Positions 59,373 to 64,000 of a stretch of DNA of 64,000 bases are shown one piece after another (position 1 is the stretch's first letter; the number at the start of each line of letters is the position of its first letter). The notes under the pieces were generated by a model, which did no database searches, was not told the DNA's origin, and saw only the letters and a list, made by a program, of their open reading frames with translations. Location of the stretch: contig JAIOPE010000015.1 of the NCBI GenBank assembly GCA_021414065.1, positions 24,140 to 88,139 of the forward strand. Reading direction: 5' to 3'. Position numbers and translations under genes: made by a program. Source of the DNA: Planctomycetota bacterium (lineage in GTDB: Bacteria; Planctomycetota; JAJSAM01; JAJVHW01).

Positions 59373-62300
59373 ATGTCGATGCGTCGTTCTGCCCGCGCCC
59401 TTGGACCGGAGGCGCTGCTCGTTCACAGGGAGTGGATCGAGCGCGTCGCGCGTGCGCTCGTCCGCGGCGACGCGGACGCCGACGATCTGTCGCAGCAGGC
59501 ATGGGTCGAACTGCTTTCGCGCCCGCCGGAACGAGAGCCCGAGCGGCTGCGGGGATGGCTGCGGTCGGTGCTTCGGTTCAAGGCGATCGACGCCAGGAGA
59601 TCGGCGGGGGCTCGCAGCCGCCACGAGACGGCGGCGGCGCGAGACGCACGGGAGGGGGTCGATCCCGCCGATGTCGTCGCTCGTGCGGAGACCATCGACC
59701 GGGTCGCACACGCCGTGCTTGAACTCGACGAGCCCTATCGCACGACGGTCCTCTTGCGCTGGTTCGAGGATCTGCCGCCCCGCGAGATCTCGAAGCGACA
59801 GGGCATTCCCGTGGAGACCGTGCGGACACGGCTGAAGCGGGCCCTTGCTCGGCTTCGCACGCGCTTGGACGCCGACAGCGGCGGCGACCGGCGCGCGTGG
59901 TGTCTGGCGCTGCTCCCGTTTGCAGGATCGTCGCGCGAGAGCCTCGTGTCCGCGACGGTCACCGGAGGTCTGGCCATGGGGATGAAGACGTGGGGCGCAG
60001 CGGCCGTAGCTCTCTTGGTGCTCGGCCTGGGCGTGACGTGGTTCAGATCGCAGTCGGCCGTGGAGACGTCGAAGCTCGGCTCGGTCGGTCCGCTGGACAC
60101 CGGCGTCGGTCGGACACTCCCGCGCGACCATCGCGCTGCGTCGCAAGCCGACGTGCTCCCGCCTTCCGTCGATCTGAACGCATGCGACCGGGATTTGGAC
60201 CTGCACGGCGTCGTCGTCGCCTCGGATGGCGCTCCGGTGGCCGGCGCGCGCGTCGCGACGTCCGACTTCCGTTGGCAGCGTACGAGCCTTCTCAACATGG
60301 AGGTCGGATACGACGCGACGCCGGGTCCCGAAACCCGGACAGCGGGCGACGGCACGTTCTCGTTGCGGCTGCGCCGAGGGGCGCAGGTGCTGTTGACGGC
60401 GAGCGCGCCTGGGTTCGCGCCGACCGAGCTTCCCGCCTGCCAAGCGGGTGAGCGCGTGCGGGTGGTCCTCGGACCGGGCGTACGCCTCATCCTGCATTGC
60501 CGCGACGAGACCGGCGCCCCGGTCACGGGGGCGACGGTCTGGCTCTCGCCCTTCGATCCGTCGCACCGGGTTCCGTCCGGCAGGCTGCTGAGCCTCTCCG
60601 ACGCTGCGGGCGACTGCGTGGTCCCCAGTGTCCGTCCGAGTTCCACGCTCATGGTGATGGCCGTTCATCCGCGATTCGTGAACGCATCCGACGGGGGCAT
60701 GATCGCGATCCCGGCCAGCGGAACTGCGGAGCAGACGCTCCAGTTCCGCAAGGCGCGGATGCTACGCGGGCGCGTGACGGATGCGTCGACCGCTACTCCC
60801 GTGCAAGGTGCGCGCATCAATACAGGCTGGTCGTTCACGACCTGGGTGGAGACGGACGCCGAAGGGCGTTTCGAACTCGCCGGCGCCGCCGAGAGCGACT
60901 TCGGGATGCGGGTCCGTGCGGCTGGCTACGCCGAGTCACAGGCGCGACTCACTTCCGCCGACACGTACGACGTTGCACTTCTGCGCGGCGACCGCGTGCA
61001 GGGACGCCTCGTGGGGCCCGACGGCAAGCCTGTCGGCGAGGCGCTGATCGGGGTGACGAGCCACGGCGGGGGCGGCAGCGACCGTGCGTTCGACGCGACG
61101 AGCGACGCGGACGGTCGTTTCGCCGTCGAGGACTTGCGCCACGACCAGCCGCACACTCTGACATTCCTCGCAGCGGGCCTTGGACGTTATCTGCTCGACT
61201 TCGATCCCGCCGCGCAGGAGGGCGGGACGATCGACGTCGGCGATGTCGCGTTGCCCGCAGCGCGGATGATCGAGGGGCGGGTCGTGGATGACGGCGGCGC
61301 TCCCGTGCCCGGAGCGGCGGTGCGTCTCTACGGGTTCAACGAGGACCGCGAGCGACTGCGTCCCGGCAAGTCGTTCGTCAGCACGCACTATGGGTGTCGC
61401 GAAGAGCGGCGGACCGACGACCTCGGGCGCTTCCGCTTCCCGGAACTGTGTCCCGGAGACTACGACCTCGACGTCGTCACGGCCGACGTGCGCACCACGC
61501 AGACCTCCGTGGCACTGGCTGCGGATCGCGACGTGGCCGGCGTCGAGTTGAAGCTCCCGGGCGGAAAGCAGTTCGTCGTGGACGTGAAGGACAGCCAGGG
61601 TGCGCCGGCCGCGGGAGTCACCGTCCAAGTCGTGATACGCGACGGATGGTCCGGGTCGCAGACGACGCAGGCGGACGGCCGCGTCGCGTTCTCCGTGACG
61701 TCCGATGTCGTGTCGTTGAGCGCGTTCAGTTGGACGAAGGCGCTGCTCTTTGCGCCCTCACGCCGCGTAGAGGCCGGCGCAACGACGGCGACGGTCGTCC
61801 TCCGCAATGCGCGCGCGGTCCGCGGCCGCATCGTCGATCCCGAGGGACGACGGCTCGTTCCGGGGAATGTAGGCCTTCGAGTGTTCGAAGGCGGACGCCC
61901 CATGCCCGTCGATCCGTGGGGCCAGAACGTGATGGGCACGTTCAACGACGCCTCGTTCGAGGCGTCCGTGCCGCTCGACGGCGCGATCGATCTTGTCGTG
62001 GACCCCGTCGTCGCATCGGACGGACGACTGCTTCAGGGCGAACTGCGCGGCATCCGGCCCGACGCGACGGACGTGGTGCTGCAGACTCGCATCGTTCCGC
62101 TTGATCGAGAGCTGACGGTGATCGTGCTCAATCCCGATGGTCGTCCCGAGGCGGGCGCTGAGGTGGAGGCGTCGATCGCGCCCGGGCGCTCCACAAAGCG
62201 TGTCGTCGCAGGTCCCACCGGCCGCGCCTACCTTGAAGGTCTGCCCGCCACGCCCGTCACGATCTACGCGACACTCCCGGCGGATCATCCACACCGCGCG

Positions 62301-62642
62301 GATTGGATCGCGGCGAGCGTCGCGAGCGCGAGGGCGGACGCGGGTGAGGTCGAGCTGATGTTCACCGAGGGGCGGCGCGTTGCGGGAGTCGTTCGCAGTC
62401 CGGATGGCCGTCCGCTGAAGGGCGCAAGCGTCTGGGTCTATCGATCGCAGCACGTCTTCGCGCAACTCATGAGCGATGACGACGGGCGGTTCGCGTTCCC
62501 CGCGCCGTTCGCGGAATCGAAGTCGCTGTACCTGCTCGCGTGGAAGCAGCCGGCGGACGGCGTCCAGTGGGAGGCTCGGCTGGACGGCATCCCGGACTCC
62601 GCGGCGGAGCTTGAGCTCACGTTGAAGCTGGCGGGGCGGTAG
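59373..62642 (+). CDS. ECF sigma factor fused to TM helix and extracytoplasmic carboxypeptidase-regulatory-like domains
   Basis: ALVRGDADADDLSQQAWVELLSRPP region 2, LPPREISKRQGIPVETVRTRLKRALARLRTRL region 4, TM WGAAAVALLVLGLGVTWF, then repeats such as GVVVASDGAPVAGARV, GRVVDDGGAPVPGAAVRLYG, GVVRSPDGRPLKGASVWVY. Confidence 0.88.
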   Translation: MSMRRSARALGPEALLVHREWIERVARALVRGDADADDLSQQAWVELLSRPPEREPERLRGWLRSVLRFKAIDARRSAGARSRHETAAARDAREGVDPADVVARAETIDRVAHAVLELDEPYRTTVLLRWFEDLPPREISKRQGIPVETVRTRLKRALARLRTRLDADSGGDRRAWCLALLPFAGSSRESLVSATVTGGLAMGMKTWGAAAVALLVLGLGVTWFRSQSAVETSKLGSVGPLDTGVGRTLPRDHRAASQADVLPPSVDLNACDRDLDLHGVVVASDGAPVAGARVATSDFRWQRTSLLNMEVGYDATPGPETRTAGDGTFSLRLRRGAQVLLTASAPGFAPTELPACQAGERVRVVLGPGVRLILHCRDETGAPVTGATVWLSPFDPSHRVPSGRLLSLSDAAGDCVVPSVRPSSTLMVMAVHPRFVNASDGGMIAIPASGTAEQTLQFRKARMLRGRVTDASTATPVQGARINTGWSFTTWVETDAEGRFELAGAAESDFGMRVRAAGYAESQARLTSADTYDVALLRGDRVQGRLVGPDGKPVGEALIGVTSHGGGGSDRAFDATSDADGRFAVEDLRHDQPHTLTFLAAGLGRYLLDFDPAAQEGGTIDVGDVALPAARMIEGRVVDDGGAPVPGAAVRLYGFNEDRERLRPGKSFVSTHYGCREERRTDDLGRFRFPELCPGDYDLDVVTADVRTTQTSVALAADRDVAGVELKLPGGKQFVVDVKDSQGAPAAGVTVQVVIRDGWSGSQTTQADGRVAFSVTSDVVSLSAFSWTKALLFAPSRRVEAGATTATVVLRNARAVRGRIVDPEGRRLVPGNVGLRVFEGGRPMPVDPWGQNVMGTFNDASFEASVPLDGAIDLVVDPVVASDGRLLQGELRGIRPDATDVVLQTRIVPLDRELTVIVLNPDGRPEAGAEVEASIAPGRSTKRVVAGPTGRAYLEGLPATPVTIYATLPADHPHRADWIAASVASARADAGEVELMFTEGRRVAGVVRSPDGRPLKGASVWVYRSQHVFAQLMSDDDGRFAFPAPFAESKSLYLLAWKQPADGVQWEARLDGIPDSAAELELTLKLAGR

Positions 62643-62948
62643 CGCGACCCATGGCCGTTCGCGTCGATCGCCGTTTCCCCGGACTCCATCGCCCTCTCCC
62701 GCCGCCGAGCCGACAGCGCGGTCGCGGAGATCCGCGTCGTCCCAAGGCTTGCGTGCCCCAACGTGCTGCCACCGGTCTGCCACGCAGCTGGGTCCAGCCG
62801 ATCGGCACCGACTCCGAGGACCGCGTTGCGGGCGGAGCACCGGAACTCCCGGAGACGAATCGCCGAGCAGCGGCCCTAATCTGCAGATGCGACCGAACTC
62901 TGGACGAGCTGGACCCGCGACCGCGACGAGCGGTCGTTCGAGTCTCTC

Positions 62949-64000
62949 GTGGTGCCGGAACTGCCGCATGCACTGAGCTTCGCGAGGCGGCTCGGATGCA
63001 GTGCCGCCGACGCCGAGGACGCGCTGCAGGATGCTCTCGCCCGTCTCTCCGCGGTTCGCGACGACGCACCCACGAGCCTGGGCGTTCGGGCGTGGCTCTG
63101 CCGCGAGGTGCACCAGTCTGCCCGAACTCGGCTTCGGTCGGAGCGGCGGCGCAGGACGCGTGAGGTGGCCACGGCCGTACCGCCGGGAGCGCATCGCGTC
63201 GACTCGGCGACCGCGATCCGCGACGAGGTCGAGTTCGCCCTGTCGGGGCTCGACGACGACGAGCGGGTCGCGGTGCAGCTCCGGTACCTGCACGACCTCG
63301 ACTACAAGGACATCGCGAACGTGCTCGGGGCGTCGGAGGGGGCGTGCCGACAGCGGGTTCACAAGGCCCTCGCGCGCCTGCGGGTGCGATTGGGGGGCGA
63401 CGCCGCGGCGCTCGTAGCGGCGCTGCCGCTGCCGGTGATCCGCGACGCATCGGCAATCGTGAAGGGTGCGATAGCGAAGGCGACGGCCGTCTCGGCTGCG
63501 TCGGGAGGGGTGGTGGTCATGGCGACGACGACTCAGAAGATCGCGATCGTGGCGATCGCCGCAGCAGCGCTCGGCGTCGGCGGGACGCTCACGGTCCAGC
63601 ATGCCGTGGGAACGCCGGACCCGGCACTGCCGGTCACGAACGTCGTTGAGCCGACGCGCGAGGGGAGGACCAGGACGCGCGTGGCGGGACGGGCTGACGA
63701 TGCGGTGCCCGCTTCGGAGGTGGAGGCGCTGAAGGCGCGCATCACCGAACTCGAGCTGAGCCTTGCGGGGACTCGTGAGAAGGCGGACGACCTGGACGCA
63801 ATGGACCCGATGGCCGTGCTCGTCTACTCGAGGAAGCCGATCGCGTGGAAGGCGAAGAGGCTCCTCGAGATCGCCGACGAGCGCCAGCGCTGGGCGGCGA
63901 TGGGGAAGGTCGCGCAGGTGCTCGCTGAGAAGGAGAGCAGCGGACGCGAGTTCCTCGACGCGCTGAAGTCGGAGACCGATCCGAAGGTGATCGGGATGCT
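62949..64000 (+). CDS. Second ECF sigma factor fused to TM helix and C-terminal region, truncated by window end
   Basis: Reading frame open from 62880 (TAA at 62877-62879) to window end; LPHALSFARRLGCSAADAEDALQDALARL, LDDDERVAVQLRYLHDLDYKDIANVLGASEGACRQRVHKALARLRVRL, TM KIAIVAIAAAALGVGGTLTV. GTG start uncertain. Not in the supplied ORF track. Confidence 0.75.
   Translation, partial: MVPELPHALSFARRLGCSAADAEDALQDALARLSAVRDDAPTSLGVRAWLCREVHQSARTRLRSERRRRTREVATAVPPGAHRVDSATAIRDEVEFALSGLDDDERVAVQLRYLHDLDYKDIANVLGASEGACRQRVHKALARLRVRLGGDAAALVAALPLPVIRDASAIVKGAIAKATAVSAASGGVVVMATTTQKIAIVAIAAAALGVGGTLTVQHAVGTPDPALPVTNVVEPTREGRTRTRVAGRADDAVPASEVEALKARITELELSLAGTREKADDLDAMDPMAVLVYSRKPIAWKAKRLLEIADERQRWAAMGKVAQVLAEKESSGREFLDALKSETDPKVIGM

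Noticed and set aside
1-64000. tRNA or rRNA genes
   Set aside because: No cloverleaf or rRNA-like segment recognised by eye in the intergenic regions; tRNAscan-SE and Infernal should confirm.

Overview
GC-rich bacterial chromosomal window. The gene style (ECF sigma factors with long C-terminal extensions, FecR-type anti-sigma protein, secreted PKD-like proteins) is Planctomycetota-like, but I cannot prove the phylum. I see no rRNA, tRNA, CRISPR array, phage or IS transposase. Main contents: (1) a large GlmS-like SIS protein with an internal candidate nucleophile Cys; (2) a tightly overlapping operon with tungstate ABC transporter genes (tupA-tupB-tupC), a phosphodiesterase, a MoaD-like sulfur carrier ending in GG, MoeA, a MoeA-PBP fusion and an M28 peptidase, followed by a GbsR/MarR-like regulator and a convergent aldehyde:ferredoxin oxidoreductase (AOR), which together look like a tungsten uptake, cofactor and enzyme module; (3) a compact three-gene cassette of unknown function at 22.2-23.6 kb; (4) a benzoyl-CoA epoxidation cluster (boxR-like, boxC, boxB) without boxA or ligase in the window; (5) an oxyR / peroxiredoxin / AhpD stress cluster; (6) a B12-dependent ribonucleotide reductase with a long leader, plus a cobalamin adenosyltransferase about 4.6 kb away; (7) an ABC exporter fused to a cyclic-nucleotide-binding domain, next to an Old Yellow Enzyme pseudogene that ends in a dispersed repeat; (8) two consecutive ECF sigma factors fused to a membrane segment and a long C-terminal region, the second running off the window and absent from the supplied ORF track. 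Many genes carry a -10-like hexamer 6-10 nt from the start codon, suggesting leaderless transcription. All calls come from reading motifs by eye; no database search was run.
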